A DNA stretch of 64,000 bases from W1P20-047 sp045118335. GTDB taxonomy: Bacteria > Actinomycetota > Coriobacteriia > Coriobacteriales > Eggerthellaceae. The notes beneath the pieces were generated by a model. It did not search any database, was not told the DNA's origin, and saw only the letters and a program-made list of their open reading frames with translations. The stretch lies in NCBI GenBank assembly GCA_045118335.1, contig JBGUXY010000034.1, forward strand, positions 1-64,000. Direction: 5' to 3'. Shown here piece by piece: positions 49,397 to 57,188 of the stretch (positions within the stretch are counted from its first letter, which is position 1; each line of letters starts with the position of its first letter). Both the position numbers and the translations under genes were made by a program.

Positions 49397-50470
49397 ATGC
49401 TGGAACGAGAGAAACTGGTCAAGATCTGCCAGGCATACGACGATCTGCAGACGAAGATGACCGATCCGGCCGTGCTGTCGGATCAAAAGGAATACAACCG
49501 ACTGGCGAAAGAATACGCCAACCAGGGACCGCTGGCGAAGGCAGCGCGTGCCTACGTGCAAAACCTCGATGATATGGCCGATGCCAAGGAAATGCTCTCG
49601 GATGCCGAGATGAAAGAATTCGCCCAGGAGGAGATTGCCCGCATCGAAGGCGAGCTTCCCAAGCTCGAAGATGACATCAAGTTCATGCTCATCCCGGCCG
49701 ATCCCGCCGACGACAAGGATATCATCGTCGAGATTCGCGCCGGTGCAGGTGGTGACGAGGCCGCGATTTTCGCAGGAGACCTGTTCCGCATGTATTCTCG
49801 ATTTGCCGACCAGAAGAAATGGAAGATCGAGACATTGGACGTGTCCGCCTCGGAAGCAGGTGGCTACAAGGAAATCCAGTTCAAGGTCAAGGGCGACAAG
49901 GTCTATTCCGAAATGAAGTTCGAAAGCGGCGTTCATCGCGTGCAGCGTGTGCCAAAGACCGAAAGCCAGGGGCGTATACACACCTCCACGGCCACGGTAG
50001 CCGTTCTGCCCGAGGCTGACGAGGTCGAAATCGACATCAAGCAGGAAGATCTTCGCATCGACGTGTACCGTGCGGGTGGCCCGGGTGGTCAGTGCGTGAA
50101 CACCACCGACTCCGCCGTCCGCATCACCCACCTGCCCACCGGCCTGGTGGTGCAGTCGCAAGACCAGAAAAGCCAGCTGCAGAACAAAATCGCCGCTATG
50201 GCCGTGCTCCGTGCGCGTCTTTACGACAAGATGCTGGAAGAGCAGCGTGCCGCAGAAGGCGCCGAGCGCCGCGCCCAGATCGGCACCGGCGACCGTTCCG
50301 AGAAGATCCGCACCTACAACGGCCCCCAAGATCGCGTCACCGATCACCGCATCGGCTATAACGGCACGTACAACGGCGTCCTCCTCGGTGCCGGTGGCAA
50401 CGGCCTCGAAGAGCTCATCACCGCCCTGCAAGCCGCCGATCGCGCCAAGAAACTCGAACAAGCCGTGTAA
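49397..50470 (+). CDS. prfA: Peptide chain release factor 1
   Basis: RF1, 357 residues, reads UAA and UAG. The catalytic GGQ (AGGPGGQCVNTTDS) and the recognition tripeptide PKT (RVPKTESQGRIHTS), matching the P-x-T rule, are present. I take ATG 49397 (AAGGGG at 49386-49391); the ATG at 49394 is also possible. Its methyltransferase PrmC is encoded 0.5 kb downstream, the usual pairing. Confidence 0.97.
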   Translation: MLEREKLVKICQAYDDLQTKMTDPAVLSDQKEYNRLAKEYANQGPLAKAARAYVQNLDDMADAKEMLSDAEMKEFAQEEIARIEGELPKLEDDIKFMLIPADPADDKDIIVEIRAGAGGDEAAIFAGDLFRMYSRFADQKKWKIETLDVSASEAGGYKEIQFKVKGDKVYSEMKFESGVHRVQRVPKTESQGRIHTSTATVAVLPEADEVEIDIKQEDLRIDVYRAGGPGGQCVNTTDSAVRITHLPTGLVVQSQDQKSQLQNKIAAMAVLRARLYDKMLEEQRAAEGAERRAQIGTGDRSEKIRTYNGPQDRVTDHRIGYNGTYNGVLLGAGGNGLEELITALQAADRAKKLEQAV

Positions 50471-50471
50471 G

Positions 50472-50497
50472 GTCCGCCGTTGTGCCGAATGGCGGAC
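50472..50497 (+). terminator. Hairpin after prfA
   Basis: GTCCGCC (50472-50478) and GGCGGAC (50491-50497) form a 7-bp stem with a 12-nt loop directly after the prfA stop. It has no T run, so it is a weak terminator at best. Confidence 0.5.
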
Positions 50498-50993
50498 GTG
50501 TGCATCATGTGCTGCGACGCTGTGAAGGCCCCGGCGCCCCATCATGCCCCTTGTGCAAGGAATGGCGCGCAATGAGCCAGCTGCCCGTGGGTCAGCTGCT
50601 CGAAGTCGTTCGACTCAATTGACGATAGCGGGTACGAAGCTTCCTTTCCGCGTATGTTCGGCGGTTTCCTTGATTCCAATTCGAAGTCACGATTACCGGG
50701 ATGCTGAAATCGCGTTTATGGGAAAAGCAGTCTATAAGTCACGAGTTCGCAATCATCTGCCTGGGTTTGTTCATGTGCTTTGAATGCCATGTGGATGACT
50801 GTCACGCAAACGACGTTTCAGCTTGCGCAAACGGACACTAGCCACTGGTCTTTCGAAATCTGCGCTCGTGGCAAGCTGTTAGGGGGAACTGTTTTACGTG
50901 TTGTGCCTCTGACGTCGGATAGGTGTGGATTGTGTCCATGCGATGGGGTTCTGGTAAGATGACACGGGTTGTCGGAGAGGACGGAAGGGCGCT
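50498..50993 (+). promoter_or_regulatory. Gene-free gap before prmC with extended -10 promoter
   Basis: About 500 bp with no believable gene; the short open frames lack ribosome-binding sites and coding bias. TGGTAAGAT (50952-50960) is an extended -10 box, with TGTGTC (50931-50936) 18 bp before the hexamer, and probably drives prmC. Confidence 0.5.
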
Positions 50994-52103
50994 TTGGAGC
51001 AAGACGTTTGGACGATTAGGAGGATCCTTTCCTGGATCGAGGGGTACTTGCGCGACAGGGGGGATGGCAATCCCCGGTTGAGTGCGCAATGGCTCGTTTC
51101 CGACGCCTTGGGAATGAGCCGTCTAGAGCTTTATCTAGATCCCGATCGGCCTCTGAGCGAGGGTGAGCGTGCCACGTTGCGCGATTACACGCGCAGGCGC
51201 GGGGCTGGCGAGCCCCTGCAATACATCACAGGCACTACCGACTTCCGTTTCATCACGGTGGAGGTGGAGCATGGCGTGCTCATACCCCGGCCGGAAACCG
51301 AAGTGCTCGTGAGCGAGGCGCTTGCAAGGATCGATGCGGTGGGTACGGTGAAGCGGGCTCGTCTGGAGGCTACAGGGAGGGCTGCCGTAAGGGAAGCTGG
51401 CGATCGAGATGGCTATCTTGCCGATAATGGGGAGGAAATCGCCACTGAGGGCATAACCATTGCTGAGGTAGAGACTTCTGATTGGGAGAAGGTTCCCAGT
51501 GGGGGTGATACGTCTACTATAAGCGATTCTTGCCATGGCAAGGAATCTTCCCATGGGGAAGAAACCCATCATAGCGAAGACGAGGGGCTGTTAGTGGCCG
51601 ATCTGTGCACGGGGTCGGGGTGCATTGCATGTGCAATCGCGACAGAAATACCCCATGCCCATGTTATCGCGACGGATATCGACCCCAAGGCGATTGCGCT
51701 CGCTAGGCGCAATGCCCAACGGCTCGGGGTGTCGCAACGTGTCCAGATACTGGAATGCGACCTGGGGTGTGGAATCGATGATCATCTCATGGGGTCTTTC
51801 GACCTGGTTATATCCAACCCGCCTTATATCCCCACGAACATGTTGTCCTCGCTTGATGGGGAAGTGACGGGATACGAGTCGTCCCTTGCACTCGATGGTG
51901 GGGAAGATGGCCTCGATACGTTCAGGAGGTTGCTGCCCTTTGCCCTGGAAGCGCTTGCTCCCCAGGGCGTTATAGCCGTTGAGCTGCACGAGACCTGTCT
52001 CGATCAGGCCCGCGAAATCGCCGAGGATATGGGTTTTTCCGACATATCCATAGCCAACGACCTTGCAGGGCGACCACGCGTTTTGCTTGCCCGGAAAGGA
52101 TAG
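50994..52103 (+). CDS. prmC: Release-factor glutamine methyltransferase PrmC (HemK) with large insert
   Basis: PrmC, 369 residues, methylates the GGQ glutamine of RF1 and RF2. The N-terminal helical domain ends with the GEPLQYITG and VLIPRPETE motifs. The SAM-binding motif VADLCTGSGCIA and the catalytic NPPY (VISNPPYIP) are intact. Normal enzymes (about 280 residues) go straight from RPETE to the SAM motif. Here about 84 residues (115-198) intervene: charged, Ser/His/Glu-rich, low complexity, with less GC bias than the flanks. The start is TTG 50994 after GGAAGGG. The purine nucleoside phosphorylase gene follows by 4 bp. Confidence 0.94.
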   Translation: MEQDVWTIRRILSWIEGYLRDRGDGNPRLSAQWLVSDALGMSRLELYLDPDRPLSEGERATLRDYTRRRGAGEPLQYITGTTDFRFITVEVEHGVLIPRPETEVLVSEALARIDAVGTVKRARLEATGRAAVREAGDRDGYLADNGEEIATEGITIAEVETSDWEKVPSGGDTSTISDSCHGKESSHGEETHHSEDEGLLVADLCTGSGCIACAIATEIPHAHVIATDIDPKAIALARRNAQRLGVSQRVQILECDLGCGIDDHLMGSFDLVISNPPYIPTNMLSSLDGEVTGYESSLALDGGEDGLDTFRRLLPFALEALAPQGVIAVELHETCLDQAREIAEDMGFSDISIANDLAGRPRVLLARKG

Positions 52104-52107
52104 CCAA

Positions 52108-52968
52108 ATGAGAGAATACCTGATCGATAACTTGAAGATTTCTGCACCTGTCCTAAAAGAGTTCCTGGGCGATGCGCAGCCCGTATGTGCCATCGTGCTG
52201 GGAAGCGGCTTGAATTCCTTTGCCGATGAACTGGAAAAGAAGCGGTTCTTGAAGTACGCCGACGTTCCCTACATGAAAGTGTCCACGGCGACGGGCCACA
52301 AGGGCCGCTTCGTGCTCGGGAACGTGCCCGGTACCCAAGTGAAGGTGCTCTGCATGCAGGGTAGGCTCCATGGCTACGAGGGAAATTCCGCCCAGGAAGT
52401 GGCCTATCCCATATGGCTCATGCACGAAGTGGGCATAAACACGCTCGTGACCACGAATGCCGCCGGGTCCTTGAACCCAAAGCTGCGCGTGGGCGACTTC
52501 TGCCTCATGGCCGATCACATCAACTTCACCGGTCGCAATCCCGTCTGTGGCGTCGAGCCGAACATGATAGCCGAACGTTTCGTTCCCATGGTCGGGGCAT
52601 ATGACGCCGATTTGCGGGCTGCTGTTTTGGATATCGCACAGCGAGAAGGCGTGCGCGTGCGCGAGGGTGTGTACCTGGGGCTGCTGGGCCCGAGCTTCGA
52701 AACGCCCGCCGAGATCTGCATGTTTCGCACGTGGGGTGCCGATACGGTCGCGATGAGCGTGGTGGAAGAAGTCATCGCGGCACGGCACGTTGGCATGCGC
52801 GTGATGGGCATGTCGCTTGTCACGAACATGGCGAGCGGTGTCGAAGGTGGCGATCCGCAATCCGACGACATCATGTCGGTTGCCGACGGCGCGCGTGAGC
52901 CGTTTTCGAAGCTGATGCGCGGGTTGGCGTGCCATCTTGCAAAACGGCAAGGTCGCCTAGCCCGATGA
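52108..52968 (+). CDS. Purine nucleoside phosphorylase (PNP/MTAP family)
   Basis: A 286-residue trimeric-type PNP, which splits inosine or guanosine with phosphate. Family features are AIVLGSGLN, the YMKVSTATGHKGRFV and LCMQGRLHGYEG phosphate-site regions, LVTTNAAGSLN, the GPSFETPAEI active-site segment and MGMSLVTNMASG. I start at ATG 52108 with GGAAAGGA upstream; an in-frame upstream start lies inside prmC. It is cotranscribed with prmC. Confidence 0.94.
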   Translation: MREYLIDNLKISAPVLKEFLGDAQPVCAIVLGSGLNSFADELEKKRFLKYADVPYMKVSTATGHKGRFVLGNVPGTQVKVLCMQGRLHGYEGNSAQEVAYPIWLMHEVGINTLVTTNAAGSLNPKLRVGDFCLMADHINFTGRNPVCGVEPNMIAERFVPMVGAYDADLRAAVLDIAQREGVRVREGVYLGLLGPSFETPAEICMFRTWGADTVAMSVVEEVIAARHVGMRVMGMSLVTNMASGVEGGDPQSDDIMSVADGAREPFSKLMRGLACHLAKRQGRLAR

Positions 52969-52975
52969 TCGAGGT

Positions 52976-53017
52976 CCGCAGCCGCTCGTCCGCGGGCCGC
53001 AGTCGCTCGTCTGCGGA
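52976..53017 (+). repeat. Two-copy 21-bp tandem repeat
   Basis: CCGCAGCCGCTCGTCCGCGGG (written in two parts: CCGCAGCCGCTC, GTCCGCGGG; 52976-52996) is followed by a copy differing at three positions (52997-53017). Each unit has a small internal dyad, CCGCAG/CTGCGG. It lies in the 124-bp gap before serA. Confidence 0.75.
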
Positions 53018-53092
53018 TTGGCCAGAACTCGGTCGCGGAATCGAAGGTAGAATGCAGGCATGCAGCTTGCAATTGATAGAGAGGATCATTCC

Positions 53093-54670
53093 ATGTCCAA
53101 GAAGATACTGATAACCGAGAAGGTTGTCGACACTTGCACGGAGTTGCTGACTGGTGCCGGCTACGAAGTCGATGTGATGCTCGACTTGACCACCGAGCAG
53201 CTAATCGAGGTCATACCTGCATATGACGCGCTCATCGTGCGCAGCGCCACGAAAGTGACGCGCGAGGTCATCGAGGCAGCCGAGAACCTTCGGGTCATCG
53301 GTCGTGCCGGCGTGAGCGTCGCCAACATCGACATCCAGGAAGCAACCGAGCGCGGCATCATCGTGTGCAACGCCCCCATTTCCAACATCGTTTCCATGGC
53401 AGAGCACGCGATGTGCCTCATGCTTGCCGCCGCACGCAAGGTCCCCCTGGCGGACCGTTCCGTGAAAGCCCACGAATGGGATCGCGAGCGCTTCGTGGGC
53501 ACCGAGCTCTTCGAGAAGACGTTGGCCATCTTCGGCTTGGGCAGGGTAGGAGGCTATGTCGCCGAACGCGCGAAGGCGTTCGGCATGCGAGTCGTCGCCC
53601 ATGATCCCTTCTGCTCTCCCGAACGTGCCGACGCGTTGGGCGTGAAGCTTTACACGGACATGGAAGCCATCCTGGCCGAGGCGGATTTCATCACGGTGCA
53701 TCTTCCCAAGACGAAGGGAACCATCGGGCTTTTCGGTCCTGCGGAATACTCCCTCATGAAAGATGGCGTCATCTTGGTCAATTGCGCCCATGCCGAGATA
53801 TTCGACATTCCCGCGCTCGCCGATTTCATGGCAGCGGGCAAGATCGCCGCTTGCGGTTTCGATGCCTTCGAAGAGGAGCCCTGCTTCGATTCCCCGCTTC
53901 ACGAATTCGAGCAGGCCGTGCTCACGCCGCATCTCGCGGGCTCCACCTACGAGGCGCAGATGAGGGCTGGCATCCAGATCGCCGAATACGTGACGGCTGG
54001 CCTGGAGGGCTCGATTGTCCCCACCGCTATCAACATGGCCACGGTTTCGCCCGAGATACTCGACCTGGTCGGCCCCTATGTCCCTGCCTGCCAGCTCATG
54101 GGCTTGACTTTGGTGCAGATCGCCCGCGACATCCCGACGAAGCTCACCGTTACCGCCACGGGCGCTCTCGCCGGGCAGGATCCGAAGCTGCTCACGGCTG
54201 GCGTGCTGGAGGGCATGCTTTCGTACCGCTCGAGCATGCGGGTCAGCTCCAACAACGCCATCGATATCGCCAAGCGCCACGGCATCAAGGTTGAGATGCG
54301 TGACGAGGCCGATTCCGGCGAGTACTCTTCTACGGTGAACGTGAAAGCCGACAACCTCGAGATGGCATGCACCCTCATCGATTCTGGCCAGACCACGCGC
54401 ATCGTTTCGTTGCTGGGATACAAGATCGACATCATCCCCGCCAAGCACAGTCTCGTCTTCGAGTACATCGACCAGCCTGGCATGATCGGCGTCATCGGCA
54501 CCATCTTGGGCGAAGCAGGTGTCAACATCACCACGATGCAGATCGGCACCAACCCCACGCAGGAATACGCCCTCGTGTACATGAACGTGGGCGGACCCGT
54601 GCCAGACGAGGTCATCGCAAAGCTGCATGACGCCATCGATTTAGAGAATCTTTGGTACATCCGCCTCTAG
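53093..54670 (+). CDS. serA: D-3-phosphoglycerate dehydrogenase-like protein with altered active-site Arg
   Basis: A 525-residue long-form SerA: catalytic and NAD domains (GLGRVGG), an intervening domain, and a C-terminal ACT domain (LVFEYIDQPGMIGVIGTIL). It would make phosphohydroxypyruvate, the first step to serine, under serine feedback through ACT. The substrate Arg of the SRT site is kept (RSATKV), as are the catalytic Glu (FDAFEEEP) and His (LTPHLAGST). The conserved catalytic Arg of the C-A-R-G-G motif (E. coli Arg240) is His here: VNCAHAEIFD. Either a variant SerA or a related 2-hydroxyacid dehydrogenase is possible. The start at 53093 follows GAGAGGA. Confidence 0.85.
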   Translation: MSKKILITEKVVDTCTELLTGAGYEVDVMLDLTTEQLIEVIPAYDALIVRSATKVTREVIEAAENLRVIGRAGVSVANIDIQEATERGIIVCNAPISNIVSMAEHAMCLMLAAARKVPLADRSVKAHEWDRERFVGTELFEKTLAIFGLGRVGGYVAERAKAFGMRVVAHDPFCSPERADALGVKLYTDMEAILAEADFITVHLPKTKGTIGLFGPAEYSLMKDGVILVNCAHAEIFDIPALADFMAAGKIAACGFDAFEEEPCFDSPLHEFEQAVLTPHLAGSTYEAQMRAGIQIAEYVTAGLEGSIVPTAINMATVSPEILDLVGPYVPACQLMGLTLVQIARDIPTKLTVTATGALAGQDPKLLTAGVLEGMLSYRSSMRVSSNNAIDIAKRHGIKVEMRDEADSGEYSSTVNVKADNLEMACTLIDSGQTTRIVSLLGYKIDIIPAKHSLVFEYIDQPGMIGVIGTILGEAGVNITTMQIGTNPTQEYALVYMNVGGPVPDEVIAKLHDAIDLENLWYIRL

Positions 54671-55071
54671 ATGCCGGCTCCTACACAGCTCGAGCCGATC
54701 TAAGATCGTCAAAAGCTGCTTGCATCCGCGCAGGCCGTGCACGTCTTTTGAGCGTGCGCGGCCTGTACAATGCAATCCACATGCCAGCCGAATCCCTCCG
54801 GCAGCTTCCGGTGCCCATGCAAAAGACACTCGGAGAATCTGCTGTTCGCCACCCGGATAATGCGGAAAACTGATGGTGAACGGATGAAAGCTGGAAAAGG
54901 GGGGCGGAATGTGATTAAATGCATGAGGTTGCCAATGGCCGGGCGGTTTGCGCGTCCTGGCCGGGCAACGGAAAACTTTCGGCTGATTTGGAGAAAGTGG
55001 GTGCGTCCCGCTTTCTTTGTTTATCAGGCGCAAACGAGACGAGACCGCATGCAGTGTTGGAGGTGATGCGC
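54671..55071 (+). other. Gap before rimP with serA terminator
   Basis: A 400-bp gap. CAGGCCGTGCACG (54731-54743) and CGTGCGCGGCCTG (54753-54765) form a 13-bp stem with one internal mismatch and a T-containing loop, and probably end the serA transcript. The rest should carry the promoter of the long rimP operon. I see a TACAAT (54766-54771) but no paired -35. No gene is seen. Confidence 0.6.
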
Positions 55072-55578
55072 ATGTTGACGGGCAAGGAGAAAAGCCTGCT
55101 CGCCGCCTTGGAGCCCACGGCGGCGGAAAAGGACGTTGAAATCGTGACCGTGGAAGTGGTCGGCTCGCGCAAGGCGCCCACCATCAGGGTCTTCATCGAT
55201 ACGCCCCACGGCGTGAGCTTCGACGAGCTTTCATCTGCCCAGTCGTGGATCGACGATATCATGGACGATCTCGACCCGTTTCCCGGTGCCTACACGCTCG
55301 AGGTGAGCTCGCCGGGCATCGACCGCCCGTTGCGCACGCCCGAGCACTTCGAGCGCTTCGTCGGCGAACGCGCGCAGGTCGTATGCCAGGCTCCCGTCGA
55401 CGGGCGGGCGCGGTGGACGGGCACGCTGCTCGGTTGCGAAGACGGAAGGGTGCTGCTCGACGTGGACGGAGAGCAGGTGGCGCTCGAGTTGTCCAATATC
55501 AGACGGGCGAACGTGAAGGGCGTCATCGATTTCAACGCGAAGTCCGACTTGGGTCCCGAGACGATTCTGGACATGTAG
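55072..55578 (+). CDS. rimP: Ribosome maturation factor RimP
   Basis: RimP, 168 residues, helps mature the 30S subunit. Recognisable parts are VTVEVVGSRKAPTIRVFIDTPHGVSFDEL, the LEVSSPGIDRPLRTPEHFERFVGE motif and the SH3-like C-terminal half. I start at ATG 55072 (TGGAGG eight bases upstream). ATG 55066, two codons earlier, is too close to it. It is the first gene of rimP-nusA-ylxR-infB. Confidence 0.94.
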   Translation: MLTGKEKSLLAALEPTAAEKDVEIVTVEVVGSRKAPTIRVFIDTPHGVSFDELSSAQSWIDDIMDDLDPFPGAYTLEVSSPGIDRPLRTPEHFERFVGERAQVVCQAPVDGRARWTGTLLGCEDGRVLLDVDGEQVALELSNIRRANVKGVIDFNAKSDLGPETILDM

Positions 55579-55641
55579 CGGCAACAGAAGGGAACGGCAG
55601 GCAGGCAACGCTGCCTTATCGGATAGGAAAGGAAACGGCAC

Positions 55642-56850
55642 ATGGCAACCTCAGAGCTGATCGAAGCATTGCAGGCTTTGGCGCACGAGCGCAGGATCGA
55701 CGAGTTCTACCTCATCGAGCGCTTGGAGGCGTCTTTGGCTCGCAGCTACGAGCGTATCCTGAATCTGAAGTGGGACGCACGTGTCACCATCGACCGCGCC
55801 ACGGGAAAGATCTATGTCTACGAGTTGGTGGGCCAAGGTGAGCCCGACGAGGAAACGGGCGAGTATCCCGAATACGTCGAGCGCGATGTCACGCCCAACG
55901 ACGTGAGTCGAATCGCTGCGCAGAATGCTAAGAGCGTGATCAGCTCCATCGTTCGCGAGGCCGGTCGCCAGAGCATCTACGAGGAGTTCAGCCAGCGAGT
56001 GGGCGACTTGGTAACCGGCACGGTGCTGCAGGGCACCAACGATTTCACGATCGTGAAGATTCGCGATGGCGTGGAAGCCGAACTTCCTCACTACGATGTG
56101 AAGCGCAACCCTGGCGAGCGCAACGAGCGCCCCTCCAACGAGCGCTATCGCCACAACCAGCGGCTCAAGACGCTTATCATCGAGGTTCGCAACCCCAATT
56201 CCGACGAAGCGCGCGTCCGCGGCGAGCAGGCCCGTCCGTCGATCGTGGTGTCGCGCACGCATCCCGACCTCATCCGCAGGCTCTTCGAGATCGAGGTGCC
56301 AGAAATCTACGATGGCATGGTGGAGATCAAGTCGATTGCCCGCGAGCCCGGCGCGCGTTCGAAGGTGGCCGTGTATTCCCGCGAACCCAATCTCGACCCG
56401 GTTGGCGCATGCGTGGGTCCGAAGGGCAGCCGCGTGCGCATGGTGGTCGAAGAGCTGCGCAACGAGCGCGTGGACGTCATCCAGTGGGACGAGAATCCCG
56501 CCGTGTACGTGAAAAATGCGCTCTCGCCCGCGAAGGTCACCCGCGTGGACATCGACGAAGCGACTCACTACGCCACCATCGTGGTCCCCGATGACCAGCT
56601 GTCGTTGGCAATCGGCAAGGAAGGCCAGAACGCCCGACTGGCGGCTCGCCTCACCGGTTGGCACATCGACATCAAGTCCGCATCGTTTGCCATCGAGCCT
56701 GCCGAGGCGGAAAACCAGCTCATCGACGAGGACGATCTGGCTGAAGACGATGTGATCTGCGCGTACGTGGGTCCCGACGATGTCCGTTGCCGCAACCATG
56801 CCCGCCCGGGAAGCCGTTTCTGCGGCGTGCATGCCGACGAAGAGGCTTAA
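55642..56850 (+). CDS. nusA: Transcription termination/antitermination factor NusA with Cys/His tail
   Basis: NusA, 402 residues: N-terminal RNA-polymerase domain, S1 domain (GDLVTGTVLQGTNDFTIVKI) and two KH domains (GACVGPKGSRVRMVVEEL and SLAIGKEGQNARLAARLTGW). There are no C-terminal acidic repeats. Instead the last 20 residues contain C383-x2-H386-x7-C394-x2-H397 (CRNHARPGSRFCGVH), a small zinc-knuckle-like motif. RNA binding should be normal. The start is ATG 55642 after GGAAAGG. Confidence 0.96.
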   Translation: MATSELIEALQALAHERRIDEFYLIERLEASLARSYERILNLKWDARVTIDRATGKIYVYELVGQGEPDEETGEYPEYVERDVTPNDVSRIAAQNAKSVISSIVREAGRQSIYEEFSQRVGDLVTGTVLQGTNDFTIVKIRDGVEAELPHYDVKRNPGERNERPSNERYRHNQRLKTLIIEVRNPNSDEARVRGEQARPSIVVSRTHPDLIRRLFEIEVPEIYDGMVEIKSIAREPGARSKVAVYSREPNLDPVGACVGPKGSRVRMVVEELRNERVDVIQWDENPAVYVKNALSPAKVTRVDIDEATHYATIVVPDDQLSLAIGKEGQNARLAARLTGWHIDIKSASFAIEPAEAENQLIDEDDLAEDDVICAYVGPDDVRCRNHARPGSRFCGVHADEEA

Positions 56851-56864
56851 GAGGAGCGGCGACG

Positions 56865-57188
56865 TTGCAAAGTGGAGCCAACATCCAGGCGAGCGCGCCC
56901 AAGCGCATCCGCACGTGCATCGCGTGTGGGGCGAAGTCTTCGAAGACGAGCCTGCAGCGCATCGTGCGCACGCCGGATGGCGATGTGGAGTACGACCCTC
57001 GGGGGAGGGCAGCCGGTCGAGGAGCCTACGTGTGTTCCGTCGAATGCCTGGAGCGCGCCTTGAAGACCGGGCGCATCGAACGTTCGCTGAAGACGAAGGT
57101 CAGCGATGAACAGAAGGAAAGCGTTTCCCGTGCCATGCGGAAGGCGCTTTGCGATACGAGTGAGGAGATGAGGAGTCCGAATGCCTAG
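56865..57188 (+). CDS. YlxR family RNA-binding protein (DUF448)
   Basis: A 107-residue YlxR protein. The signature RTCIACGAKSSK...LQRIVRT followed by GRGAYVC and CLERALKTGRIERSL matches the family. The start is TTG 56865 with GAGGAG upstream; the open frame upstream shadows nusA. YlxR always lies between nusA and infB; its role in RNA metabolism is poorly defined. The stop lies within the first codons of infB. Confidence 0.92.
   Translation: MQSGANIQASAPKRIRTCIACGAKSSKTSLQRIVRTPDGDVEYDPRGRAAGRGAYVCSVECLERALKTGRIERSLKTKVSDEQKESVSRAMRKALCDTSEEMRSPNA

Noticed and set aside
53201..54628. Minus-strand open frame opposite serA
   Set aside because: Shadow frame with no recognisable protein; SerA on the + strand is complete.
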